From: Acetobacter sacchari
Lineage (GTDB): Bacteria > Pseudomonadota > Alphaproteobacteria > Acetobacterales > Acetobacteraceae
DNA length: 64,000 bases
Assembly (NCBI RefSeq): GCF_017377715.1
Contig: NZ_JAFVMF010000002.1
Location: forward strand, 186,001 to 250,000
Direction of reading: 5' to 3'
Part shown: piece after piece, positions 1 to 8,768 of the stretch
Numbering within the stretch: position 1 is the first letter of the stretch
Layout of the letters: every line of letters starts with the position of its first letter
Position numbers and translations under genes: made by a program
The notes under the pieces: generated by a model
Told to the model about the DNA's origin: nothing
Seen by the model: the letters and a program-made list of their open reading frames with translations, nothing else
Database searches by the model: none

Positions 1-216
1 CATTGAAAAACTGCCCGCGAGAACGGGGTGCAGCAGATCATCTTCCGCGCGCGGCAGGATCGCCGTCACGCCAGTCCTGATCGCGTGCTCGCCTTCACCC
101 GAGATCAGCGTCTTGTAGCCGACCCGCACGCCCGGAACGTCTGTAATCGCATTCAGCGGGCCCGGTGCGCCAGGAAGAGGCAGGGCTAGTTCTCTGGCGC
201 GTGGACGGCTGGGCAT
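1..216 (-). CDS. DmpA/P1-family peptidase (S58), N-terminal fragment
   Basis: A 72-codon open frame starts with ATG at 216 and runs off the left edge of the window, so only the N-terminus is visible. Residues 18-32 (GPLNAITDVPGVRVG), followed by an IRTGVTAILPR stretch, match the start of the DmpA/BapA family of self-processing N-terminal-nucleophile aminopeptidases (MEROPS S58). In that family the precursor cleaves itself before a Ser that becomes the nucleophile. That Ser would lie outside the window, so activity cannot be judged. It lies downstream of the PQQ dehydrogenase on the same strand, with a gap of about 256 bp. No strong ribosome binding site is seen. Confidence 0.8.
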   Translation of the reverse strand, partial: MPSRPRARELALPLPGAPGPLNAITDVPGVRVGYKTLISGEGEHAIRTGVTAILPRAEDDLLHPVLAGSFSM

Positions 217-472
217 TGCAAAATCCGAATAGTGAGCGTGTGCCGGGAGTTAAGGACGCCCCGCCCGGGCGCGCAAGACTGTTACGAATGTGAAGCAACC
301 ACCTGACGCACGATAGACACGAGCGAGTTGCTCTTCCTCCCCGGTCTTCGGCTCGTCTCTTCGCACGTCGGATCGAGCCATCGCCGTATTCCGGAAGCGT
401 ATCCACTTACGGCATTTCGTAGCCGCGACCCAATTGTTCTGACGTGCATCCTTTACCCGCTCGCGAGACGCA

Positions 473-2644
473 TCAATGGCGCACCGCGACGTACCCTGTC
501 GCGGCATTTTTCGCTTCGTTCGCCAGATAGGCGTGGATGTCGTCCGCATCGGATTGTGTCAAGATATCGGAAAAGCTCGCCATTCCGGCCGCGGAAAGCG
601 CACCACCGAGAACGATCTGGTCAAACGCGCGATGCGTCGACTCCTGCATCGTCAAAAGATTTGGGGCAATACCGGCTTTTCCAGGAACGTGACATCCCGA
701 ACAACGAGCGTAGTCAAAAAGACGGGCGCCGCGCGCAATCATCTCGGGCGAAGTCCTGATTCCAGATGGCGGCGATATCGCGACCACCGAACGATCGACC
801 AACGCCGGGGTCGGCACAGCGCCGCCGTCCAGCGCGAAAACCACAATGCGCCCTGCGTTGCCATAGCGATACCCCGCCGAATTTTCTGGAAACTCCCAGG
901 CGGACGCTCCACCGAGACCGGCCATAACTGCAATGTACTGACGTCCGGCGACGGCATAGCTGACAGGCGCGGCCATGATTCCTGTGCCGACGCGAATATG
1001 GCTGAGCGGCGCTCCGGTTCTGGCGTCGTATATGTTCAGAAATCCGGTCGCATCCCCCTGCGCCACGATATCGCCGCCTGTCGAAAGCACGCCTCCGCTT
1101 TGCTCGGGATCCGTGCTTGTAACCACAGACCATGCCGCCCGCTGATGAACCGGGTCATAGGCCTGCAACGTATCGTGGCGAATGACCGGGATATCAGCTT
1201 CGCCTTTCTGTGCACGGGATATCGCGGCGCGGTCCGTGACATCCATCGAATTGTCCGTGCCGCGATGGTAGGCAAGATCGCGCGACAGTGAAAAAACCAT
1301 CGGGAAATCCAGCGTTGGGATATAAACATATCCCGTCCTGTGACTATATGACATCGGCCGCCAGTTATGGCCGCCCGCCTCCCCGGGATAAACCAGCTTC
1401 GGCTCGCGCGAGTAATCCCCCTGAGCCGTAAACACGGGCCGTCCGGTTTTCATGTCGATATGATCAGCCCAGTTTACGTCGGTATATTTTTCCGCCGAGA
1501 TCAATTCTCCAGTCGCTCTGTCAAGGACATAAAAAAATCCGTTTTTCGGTGCCTGAACCAGAACTTTCCGCAACTTTCCAGATATCGTCAGATCGAGCAA
1601 CGTCATCTGCTGCGTCGCGGTAAAATCCCAGCTATCCTTGGGTGTCGTCTGATAATACCATTTCATGCGACCGGTTTTTGGATTAAGCGCGAGAATTGAA
1701 GACACAAACAACGTGTCGCCCCCGCCCGGACTGCGAACGAACGCCGGGTGTGGAGATCCGTTGCCTGTCCCGACATACAGGAGATTCAACTCGGGATCAT
1801 ATGCCATCGCGTCCCAGGCAGCCCCGCCTCCCCCCACGTCCCAACGACTCTTCGGGCCCCAGGTCGGCGCCGCTATCGCCAGTTCAGGATTCTCCTGCGG
1901 TTTGGACGGGTCGGCCGGAACAATGAAGAAGCGCCATGCAAAAGCGCCGGTCTCGGCGTCGAAAGCAGTGAGGTAACCGCGCACACCCATCTCGGCGCCG
2001 CCATTGCCGATGACGACGTTGCCTCCGGCGATCTGCGGCGCGCCGGTGCTGGTCAAAAAACGATCATGGTCGATGATCGTATCGCGAACCCATATTTGTC
2101 GCCCGGTCCCGGCGTCCAGCGCAAAGAGCCGTCCGTCGAGCGCTGCGACATAGACCCTGCCTTTCCATACGGCCACGCCACGATTGACAATGTCGCAACA
2201 CGCCCGCCTGGCCCATCGTCCGTCGACATGTGGATTGAATGTCCATAGCTCGCGCCCCGTCGCCGCATCGAGCGCATAGACCACTCCCCAGTTTCCGGTC
2301 GCATACATGACCCCGTCGATCACAACGGGCGACGCCTCCAGACCACGCGTGGTTCCGGTATTGTATTGCCAGGCAAAGCCAAGCCTCTCGGCATTGGAAT
2401 CATTGATCTGGCTAAGCGGGGAGTAATGATCGGCCGCAAACGTCCGGTTCGTCGCGTACCAGTTTTGCGGTTCGGCATCCGCCTGCGCCATGCGCGCCTC
2501 GTCAATCGCGCCAGGCTGCTTCGGAGATGTTGGCTTGAGGCTCTCCGCATAGGCCGGATCTCCCGGAATATTTCCCGAAGCGACGCCACATACGGCGAGG
2601 AGTATAACAGGCAGGAACAGCGTGATGCGGCGTGAGATACACAT
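473..2644 (-). CDS. PQQ-dependent quinohaemoprotein alcohol dehydrogenase
   Basis: Predicted periplasmic enzyme of the methanol/ethanol PQQ-dehydrogenase family with a C-terminal cytochrome c domain, 723 aa. The ATG at 2644 is chosen because a signal peptide follows at once (MCISRRITLFLPVILLAV). The open frame extends further upstream, but only through the inverted-repeat leader. Visible features: vicinal cysteines at 149-150 (RACCDIV), a PQQ/metal-site Glu near 103 (GLEAS), the probable catalytic Asp at 340 in DSWDFT, and a haem motif CSGCH at 648-652 with a possible Met ligand near 688. The residue two after the catalytic Asp is Thr, not Asp, which points to the calcium type rather than the lanthanide type. 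No cytochrome subunit gene (adhB) is adjacent, so it may be a soluble type II enzyme or a stand-alone AdhA paralogue. The substrate, probably an alcohol or polyol, cannot be read from the sequence. Confidence 0.9.
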   Translation of the reverse strand: MCISRRITLFLPVILLAVCGVASGNIPGDPAYAESLKPTSPKQPGAIDEARMAQADAEPQNWYATNRTFAADHYSPLSQINDSNAERLGFAWQYNTGTTRGLEASPVVIDGVMYATGNWGVVYALDAATGRELWTFNPHVDGRWARRACCDIVNRGVAVWKGRVYVAALDGRLFALDAGTGRQIWVRDTIIDHDRFLTSTGAPQIAGGNVVIGNGGAEMGVRGYLTAFDAETGAFAWRFFIVPADPSKPQENPELAIAAPTWGPKSRWDVGGGGAAWDAMAYDPELNLLYVGTGNGSPHPAFVRSPGGGDTLFVSSILALNPKTGRMKWYYQTTPKDSWDFTATQQMTLLDLTISGKLRKVLVQAPKNGFFYVLDRATGELISAEKYTDVNWADHIDMKTGRPVFTAQGDYSREPKLVYPGEAGGHNWRPMSYSHRTGYVYIPTLDFPMVFSLSRDLAYHRGTDNSMDVTDRAAISRAQKGEADIPVIRHDTLQAYDPVHQRAAWSVVTSTDPEQSGGVLSTGGDIVAQGDATGFLNIYDARTGAPLSHIRVGTGIMAAPVSYAVAGRQYIAVMAGLGGASAWEFPENSAGYRYGNAGRIVVFALDGGAVPTPALVDRSVVAISPPSGIRTSPEMIARGARLFDYARCSGCHVPGKAGIAPNLLTMQESTHRAFDQIVLGGALSAAGMASFSDILTQSDADDIHAYLANEAKNAATGYVAVRH

Positions 2645-2687
2645 TTCTGTATCGTAATTATGAACGTGATGCTCAGCAAGACGATAC

Positions 2688-2741
2688 CTTACCCCATATG
2701 ATTCATCCGGGCGATGGTTCGGATGAATCATATGGGGTAAG
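2688..2741. repeat. Perfect 22-bp inverted repeat with 10-nt loop
   Basis: The left arm at 2688-2709 and the right arm at 2720-2741 are exact reverse complements; both contain CATATGATTCATCCG or its complement. The loop is 10 nt. It lies about 44-100 bases upstream of the chosen PQQ dehydrogenase start, in its 5' leader. No T-run follows on either strand, so it is not a typical terminator. It could be an operator for a dimeric regulator, an RNA hairpin controlling translation, or a small repeat element. Confidence 0.9.
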
Positions 2742-2945
2742 CCGGTTATGGCTTTTGTAAATATGGTGGATATTGAAAGCAGGTGAGACGCCTGTTTCTC
2801 TCGACGCCTCAAAAAATGAGCATCAACATGAATGCCAGAGAGTATCCGTAAACAGTATTCACATTGCCATATGAGAATTTCTCAACATTCGGATTCCCGA
2901 CCACAGGTGCAATCGAAAATCCAAAATTTCTTCAAATATAAAACT
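2742..2945. other. Gap between PQQ dehydrogenase leader and GST gene
   Basis: About 200 bp, AT-rich, with no gene. It holds the likely promoter of the PQQ dehydrogenase; no other element is clear. Confidence 0.4.
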
Positions 2946-3827
2946 TCAAGATTTCTTGACCAATCGACCCTGATTTTTAGTCTCGAAATCCGAAGCGTCA
3001 TGTCGTTCATGGAGCTGACTGGACGGCTCTCCGAATACCCGGTTGACCATGCGTCCACGCTGTACTGCAGGCCGCTCCAACAGCCGATCCGCCCAGGCCT
3101 TGAGGTGAGGATAGTCCTGTACGCTCAGGAATGTGGCGGCGTCATTATAAAGCCAACCCTCCACCAGACCGCCATACCATGGAAAAATCGCCATATCGGC
3201 AATGGTATACTCATCGCCCGCGATGAAAGGACTTTCCGCAAGGCGCCGGTCCAGCACGTCCAGTTGGCGTTTGGCCTCCATAGAAAAACGATTGATCGCG
3301 TATTCTATTTTCTCCGGCGCGTACGCATAAAAGTGTCCAAAGCCGCCGCCGATATAGGGCGCGCTTCCCACCTGCCAGAAAAGCCAGTTGAGGCATGCTG
3401 TCCGGTGAGCAATATCTTTCGGGATGAACGCCCCAAATTTTTCCGCGAGATACAGCAAGATGGAGCCAGATTCAAAAACGGCTATCGGCTGTTCATAACT
3501 ATGGTCGACAAGCGACGGGATTTTGGAATTCGGATTGATTTCCGTGAAGCCTGAGCCGAACTGATCGCCATCGCCAATACGGATGAGCCAGGCGTCATAT
3601 TCCGCCTGGTTGTGCCCTGCGGCCAGCAGCTCTTCGAGCAGGATTGTGACCTTCACACCGTTGGGCGTACCCAAAGAGTAGAGTTGAAGGGGATGCTTGC
3701 CCACAGGAAGCGGCTTGTCATGGGTAGCCCCTGCTGTCGGACGGTTTGTGCTGGAAGCTTTTCCGCCATCAGGCGCTGTCCACGTCCAGACTTTAGGAGG
3801 CACGTAGTCCGATGGTCCGGTCATCAT
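2946..3827 (-). CDS. yghU: YghU-type glutathione S-transferase family protein
   Basis: 293 aa, the usual length for the YghU/Nu-class group of GST-fold disulfide-bond oxidoreductases. The N-terminal extension (YVPPKVWTWTAPDGG, then NRPTAG) and the thioredoxin-fold segment LYSLGTPNGVKVTILLEEL, with the Thr-Pro-Asn active-site pattern, are hallmarks of this subgroup. The SNAIL-type NPNSKIPSLVD segment and a helical C-terminal domain with FIAGDEYTIADMAIFPW follow. Members reduce small disulfides or organic peroxides with glutathione and are cytosolic. The ATG at 3827 has an AAAGGGA ribosome binding site; a second in-frame ATG follows at once. It appears to be a single-gene unit, with a gap of about 300 bp to the PQQ dehydrogenase leader. 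Confidence 0.9.
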   Translation of the reverse strand: MMTGPSDYVPPKVWTWTAPDGGKASSTNRPTAGATHDKPLPVGKHPLQLYSLGTPNGVKVTILLEELLAAGHNQAEYDAWLIRIGDGDQFGSGFTEINPNSKIPSLVDHSYEQPIAVFESGSILLYLAEKFGAFIPKDIAHRTACLNWLFWQVGSAPYIGGGFGHFYAYAPEKIEYAINRFSMEAKRQLDVLDRRLAESPFIAGDEYTIADMAIFPWYGGLVEGWLYNDAATFLSVQDYPHLKAWADRLLERPAVQRGRMVNRVFGEPSSQLHERHDASDFETKNQGRLVKKS

Positions 3828-4383
3828 GATATCCCTTTTGACAATGCTGAGAACTGGTCTGACGCAAGGTCCCGTGCGCGTCTTCGTCTATAAGACTGTT
3901 GAGTCGCCGCCCGTTCCTGATGGCACGATCCCGGTCAGCCGCCGAGCGAACGTCCATCATCTTCATGATGCGCGCAAGCGCCAGGTCGACATTCACCCGG
4001 CCAGCCCACGCCTTTCAGGACAGGCGCCGTCCCTTCGAACCACCCTACGCGGATATTCCCGCACTCGCATAACGATCAGCGATGGTAAAAGATTGACCGT
4101 CCAGACGAGCGTCCGCGTCTCGAACATTTCGCGCTGCTTCATGGCGATGCCGATTGATCGCGCCGCCATGACGTACAGGCGCTGGATACCGGACATAAGC
4201 AGTCCGCCCTATTTGACCGTGCCCCGACGGCATAAACTGCAGGACGAAAGCAGAGCGAGCGCGTCTCACCCCGAATTAGAAAATGTTCGAAAGCGCCGCG
4301 ACGACATCAGCAATATCTCTCCAATTCTCCATCCAGAACATTCGCGCTGCTTCTCCTGATGAAGCGTGTTCTTCACGACGCCA
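3828..4383. other. 556-bp gap with possible decayed minus-strand coding remnants
   Basis: No intact gene is seen. Minus-strand frames at about 4045-4269 and 3793-3996 have protein-like composition, including the phrase ARLDGQSFTIADRYA, which recalls the C-terminal domain of glutathione S-transferases (family pattern G-FT-IADI), but stops and frame changes interrupt it. This could be a degraded GST-like gene next to the intact yghU-type gene. The evidence is weak; it may be plain spacer. Confidence 0.3.
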
Positions 4384-5637
4384 CTACCCAATCAAAAGTC
4401 GAGCACAAAGTGCCGGGAACAGCGCAACAGGCATTGCCACCGCTCCCACCTTCAGAAATTGCAAAAACCCGACATTTTCGCCGCCGCGACGGATCACCTG
4501 CAGCCAGAGAATTGTGGCCAGAGACCCCGTAACGGAGAGATTTGGACCGAGATCGACCCCGACCAACAGATTGTCCACCACCAGCCGTGACGCGTGAGCG
4601 TGTGCTATTGCCTCACTCGCGATCAACCCGGCCGGCAGATTGTTTATGATGTTCGAGACAACCGCAAGAATGGCGCCAGAACCAAACGCCCCGATCGCAG
4701 CGGCAGTTTTCGTGACTTCCTGAAGCCAGAGGGCAATCTGCCTGACCAGCCCGGTACTTTCGATCGCTCCCACCTGAACGAACAATCCGGCCACAAGCGG
4801 TAGAACGCCCCAGGAAATTTCCCGCAGGGGCGTCAACGGCGAAAACCGGGCTATCGCGGACACTCCCAGAGCCGTCGCAACGCCAGCAAACGCCGTAGGC
4901 ATTCCAAGAGGCCGGTCGAAAGCGGATGCCGTCACGAGGAGTAACGCCGTCAGGACAATGCCACCAAGGGCCGCCTTGCCACCCGCGGCAAGCCGAATCG
5001 TTTCGACCCGAGCAGCGCACGGCGGTCTCAGGCGCTTCAACTCCATCAGACGCAGCACGAAATATGTCGTCGAGATCGCGATCAATGACGGCAACGCGAA
5101 TGAAGCCATCCACGACCCGAGAGCCGGGAGTGCGCCGTTATAAAGGACCAGATTAGCCGGGTTGGACACTGGCAGAACAAAGCTGGCGGCATTGGCGACG
5201 AGCGCACATGCGAACAACATCGGAAGCGGATCAGCTTCCGCCTTGGTCGCCGCCGCGAGCACCGCAGGCGTCAGGACAACGGCCGTTGCGTCGTTGGACA
5301 TGAATGTCGTCACAACGACGCCAGCAAGATACACCAGCGTAAACAGTCTGACCCTAGACCCCGCTGCGTGATTGACGGCCCAGTTTGCAATCCAGTCGAA
5401 GACGCCGTTCGCCCGCGCCGTTTCGCTGAGCAGCATCATGCCCGTCAGGAAGAGGTATACGTCTCCTCCTTTCAAAATGCCGGCGCATGCCGTGGACAGC
5501 GGCGACAGTCCCGTGAGCACCAGCAGGGCCGCCCCCGTCACTGCCCATACCCATTCCGCGACCCGGAACGGCCGGACAATAATGCCCGCGGTTGTCATTA
5601 CGGCGATCGCCCAGATCGCTTCATGATGAAACGTCAT
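4384..5637 (-). CDS. ArsB/NhaD-superfamily anion permease
   Basis: 417-aa polytopic inner-membrane protein with about ten to twelve hydrophobic helices. Two family signatures are visible: SNDATAVVLTPAV at 114-126 and ANAASFVLPVSNPANLV at 148-164, both conserved in arsenite/antimonite permeases of the ArsB type and related ion transporters. ArsB exports arsenite, but related members carry other anions, and no arsR, arsC or arsA gene is nearby, so the substrate is open. Its ATG overlaps the stop of the upstream MFS gene by four bases, so the two are translationally coupled and probably work together. The stop lies next to a long non-coding gap. Confidence 0.8.
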   Translation of the reverse strand: MTFHHEAIWAIAVMTTAGIIVRPFRVAEWVWAVTGAALLVLTGLSPLSTACAGILKGGDVYLFLTGMMLLSETARANGVFDWIANWAVNHAAGSRVRLFTLVYLAGVVVTTFMSNDATAVVLTPAVLAAATKAEADPLPMLFACALVANAASFVLPVSNPANLVLYNGALPALGSWMASFALPSLIAISTTYFVLRLMELKRLRPPCAARVETIRLAAGGKAALGGIVLTALLLVTASAFDRPLGMPTAFAGVATALGVSAIARFSPLTPLREISWGVLPLVAGLFVQVGAIESTGLVRQIALWLQEVTKTAAAIGAFGSGAILAVVSNIINNLPAGLIASEAIAHAHASRLVVDNLLVGVDLGPNLSVTGSLATILWLQVIRRGGENVGFLQFLKVGAVAMPVALFPALCARLLIG

Positions 5638-6896
5638 GCAGGGACTCCGTCAGCGGAGCGCATTGTCGAAGCCGCGCAGATCCATAGCCCCAGAGACATG
5701 ATTGCAAAACAGCCAAGAGTATAAAAAGCCGCTGAATAACCGAGATCCTCGGCAAGCCAACCGCCGAGCGCAGGAGAAAGGCTTGCTCCCACTCCCTGCG
5801 CGGTCATAACGACGCCCTGCCCGACATTGATCCGCCCGGTTCCGCTAAGAAGACGCGCCACCAGCCCGGGTACGGCGACGCTCTGGAGCCCGGCGCCGAT
5901 TCCATCAAGAAATTGTACGGGCCACACGCCCCAGTGCTGAATGAAACTCCCTGCGACCACGGCGCGTAATGGCAATGCCGCGAACGATATGAGCAATACG
6001 ATCCAGTAGCCACGTTCCCTGACGAAGCGTATTGCTAAAAGGCTGGCGATGATCATCACGGCCTGAGCAACCACTACTGTCGTCGCGGTGAACATTGCCG
6101 GGTCGCCTTTGCCCGCGCTGACGACCGCCATTCCGTAAAGCGGCAGCATTGCAGCGTTACCAAGATGGAAGAAGCAAAGGCACGCCGCCAGTATCAGGAC
6201 GGGCTTATGCCGTAGAAACGACCTCAGTCCCTCGATCCTGCCATCATCATGATTCTCGTTAGTCTGCAGCCCACGTGCGGCATTATGGTCGATGGACTTC
6301 GCCGGGATCGTGAGGACAGCCGCAATGGCGAACAGGCCAAACGCAACTTCGAGGCAGAAAATCGCTGACAGGCCGAAACGCAAGCCCAGCCAGCCGGAAA
6401 GCCCGGCCCCAACCATGTTACCAGCATGGTTCCACGCCTGATTACGACCTGTCTGCGCACCGAACCCTTTCTGGCGCACGATCCCAAGCGTTACGCCCGT
6501 CATCAGAGGGCCGATCGCGGCGCCAGCCAAAGCCGTCGCAAACTGGCTGATCGTCACGACGAACGCAGATTGTGAACTCAATAAAAGGAGCGAGGCGGAA
6601 ATGGCGCATAACGCCGCCACAATGACGAGCGAACGTTTTTTCGTGGTATGGTCGACAAGCGCACCGGCAGGAATGGTTGCGATCATTCCGGCAATGCCGC
6701 CCGCAGTCATGACAGATCCGATTGGTCCTGTCCGCCAGCCATGGTCCTGAAGAAAGACCCCCAGAAAAGGGCCTATACCCGCCTGGACATCGGCCATGAA
6801 AAAATTCAATGCGCATAGTGCGAACAACGCGCGGTTCAGGCTCGGGGAATAAAGACTACCATCAATGCTAACAGAGACAGGGGCGTTCTTTGTCAT
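5634..6896 (-). CDS. MFS transporter
   Basis: 420 aa with the twelve-helix pattern of the major facilitator superfamily. The loop between helices 2 and 3 reads AGALVDHTTKKRSLV, a variant of the MFS motif A (G-x3-D-x2-GRR), and a hydrophilic central loop lies near residues 205-230. The last four bases overlap the start of the ArsB-type permease, indicating one transcript with coupled translation. The substrate cannot be deduced; pairing with an ArsB-like permease suggests an efflux role, which is inference. The ATG at 6896 has a weak purine-rich region upstream and opens onto a 287-bp region divergent from the gluconate permease. Confidence 0.85.
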   Translation of the reverse strand: MTKNAPVSVSIDGSLYSPSLNRALFALCALNFFMADVQAGIGPFLGVFLQDHGWRTGPIGSVMTAGGIAGMIATIPAGALVDHTTKKRSLVIVAALCAISASLLLLSSQSAFVVTISQFATALAGAAIGPLMTGVTLGIVRQKGFGAQTGRNQAWNHAGNMVGAGLSGWLGLRFGLSAIFCLEVAFGLFAIAAVLTIPAKSIDHNAARGLQTNENHDDGRIEGLRSFLRHKPVLILAACLCFFHLGNAAMLPLYGMAVVSAGKGDPAMFTATTVVVAQAVMIIASLLAIRFVRERGYWIVLLISFAALPLRAVVAGSFIQHWGVWPVQFLDGIGAGLQSVAVPGLVARLLSGTGRINVGQGVVMTAQGVGASLSPALGGWLAEDLGYSAAFYTLGCFAIMSLGLWICAASTMRSADGVPA

Positions 6897-7183
6897 CGGG
6901 CTCTCTTCATCAGCCGCAATGCTTAACCGCTCTCTGGCCGATAAGTTACGAAAACATTTTTCGTTCGTCTCTTTTTTAGCTGGCTCCTGATCAGCTCATC
7001 GTGGGCGCCGCCGTGTATGGATGAGCGGGGCGCAAAGCATGCCGTCTACTAAAGAAAAAACATACGTATTCGTTAGGCGAGGGCGCGAACAGTCGCATCT
7101 GCAAGTGCGGGAGTCGCCATAAGAAATCCCGCGCAACGAGAACGGGCGAACCTCAACCGTGAAGAAACGCCAGTTCTCACGAG

Positions 7184-8650
7184 ATGATGATCCCTCCCTC
7201 CTGCCAAGGCGTGCTTCATGACGGGCCAAAGAAACAGACGAGGCCAAAACCCTTGCATCATCTGACGGCGTGGAACGCCCACGACACCGGCGTCATCATT
7301 TCCTGCGCGCTCGCCCTGCTGGTCATCGTTGTGACGATCAGTCTGGCGAAATTGCCTCCATTTCTTGCGATCCTGCTCGGCGCCATCGTTTTCAGCGCCA
7401 CCGCGGGTCTGGACATAGCGAAGGCCATCGCATCCTTCCAGACAGGAGCGGGTCATTTGCTGGGAGACAGTGGCCTCATCATCGCGCTGGGCGCGTTGCT
7501 GGGCGGCATGGTGGCCGGCAGCGGCGCCGCCGATCGATTGGTGACGGCGCTCCTGAGTCCGGGCGGCAGGCCTCTTTCGGCGCCCGCGCTTCCGTGGTGC
7601 GTGGCCGTCGCCGCGATGCTGGTGGGGTTGCCGCTGTTTTTCGAAGTCGGACTGGTGATCATGCTTCCGCTCGTTCTCGGCATCGCCCGAACCGCGCGTC
7701 AGCCAGTGCTGCGTATCGCTATTCCCGCCCTTGCGGGCATGACTGTGCTGCATGCGCTGGTCCCGCCGCATCCGGGGCCCCTCATCGCCATATCCGCCCT
7801 GCACGCCTCTCTGGGAACGACATTGCTGCTCGGACTGGCGATAGCTGTGCCAGCCGTCGTCCTCGCAGGACCTGTGTATGGAAATTTTCTTTCCGCCCGA
7901 CCGGAATACCGAACGATCTCGACGGCGGCGCTGACGAGTTTCTCTTCTCCCGGCGACATGCGGCAGGGACGACAGCCCTCTCTGCTCGCCGCCGCGATGA
8001 CGATCCTGCTTCCTGTCGCGCTGATGCTGGCGCGCACGGCGTCAGAGTTATGCCTGCCCCAGAACGGTATGGCTGCACATATTCTCGACACCGTTGGCGA
8101 GCCCTTTATGGCGCTTCTGCTTTCAGTATTCTTTGCTGTGATCGTTCTCGGCTGGCTGCGCCGCCAGCCGCGTCGTGAAACAGGCCGCACGTTGCATGAC
8201 AGCCTGCCGCCGCTCGCCGTGCTTCTGCTGACCATCGGCGCCGGGGGCGGGTTAAAGCAGGTTCTGCTCAGCGGAGGGATCGCCGAGACGATCAGTAAAA
8301 TCGCGGAATCATCGCCTTTACCTCTCGTCGTCCTGGCGTGGCTGATCGCGGTCTGCCTTCGTCAGGCGACGGGATCTGCGACGGTCGCGACTTCAACGAC
8401 CGCAGGGCTCATGGCTCCGCTTCTCGCGACGATGGGACTTTCGTCTCCACAAACATCGCTTGTCGCGCTTTCAATCGGAGCGGGTTCCGTTTTCTTCTGC
8501 CACGTCAACGATGCCGGTTTCTGGATGGTTCACGAACTGTTCGGCCTGACGCTGAAACAGACCGTGATGGTCTGGTCGGTCCTCCAGACGATCGTCTCCC
8601 TGACCGGGCTGGCTCTATGCAGCGCGATCTGGGTCTTGCTGGCGTCATAA
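7184..8650 (+). CDS. GntP-family gluconate:H+ symporter
   Basis: 488 aa, slightly longer than typical GntP/GntT permeases (about 440-450), with many hydrophobic helices. The signature PPHPGP is at residues 194-199 and a HVNDAGFW segment lies near the C-terminus; both are characteristic of the GntP family of gluconate, idonate or related sugar-acid symporters. It would import gluconate across the inner membrane, fitting an acetic acid bacterium that makes gluconate in the periplasm. The start is uncertain: ATGs at 7184 and 7187 lack a clear ribosome binding site, and a TTG just before HHLTAWNAHDTG (about 7253) would give the usual family length. Gene stands alone; a hairpin follows its stop. 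Confidence 0.88.
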   Translation: MMIPPSCQGVLHDGPKKQTRPKPLHHLTAWNAHDTGVIISCALALLVIVVTISLAKLPPFLAILLGAIVFSATAGLDIAKAIASFQTGAGHLLGDSGLIIALGALLGGMVAGSGAADRLVTALLSPGGRPLSAPALPWCVAVAAMLVGLPLFFEVGLVIMLPLVLGIARTARQPVLRIAIPALAGMTVLHALVPPHPGPLIAISALHASLGTTLLLGLAIAVPAVVLAGPVYGNFLSARPEYRTISTAALTSFSSPGDMRQGRQPSLLAAAMTILLPVALMLARTASELCLPQNGMAAHILDTVGEPFMALLLSVFFAVIVLGWLRRQPRRETGRTLHDSLPPLAVLLLTIGAGGGLKQVLLSGGIAETISKIAESSPLPLVVLAWLIAVCLRQATGSATVATSTTAGLMAPLLATMGLSSPQTSLVALSIGAGSVFFCHVNDAGFWMVHELFGLTLKQTVMVWSVLQTIVSLTGLALCSAIWVLLAS

Positions 8651-8654
8651 TAGA

Positions 8655-8698
8655 CAAAGCGGGAGTGGCGGATTCCGCCTCTCTCGCTTTGCAAAATC
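8655..8698 (+). terminator. Probable intrinsic terminator after the gluconate permease
   Basis: The arms 8655-8671 and 8675-8691 pair at 15 of 17 positions plus one G-U wobble around a 3-nt loop, followed by a weak T-containing tail. It sits four bases after the permease stop and before the convergent aminotransferase, so it may act in both directions. Confidence 0.65.
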
Positions 8699-8768
8699 CT
8701 TTTCGCGAACACCGTGGTTTTCTTCGTCTGCGACCGGAGCGCAGAGTCTCCCCTGCTACGCGAGCGCC

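Noticed and set aside
7073-7804. Minus-strand frame over the gluconate permease start
   Set aside because: Charged low-complexity sequence (His, Gln, Arg rich) opposite a clear transporter gene.
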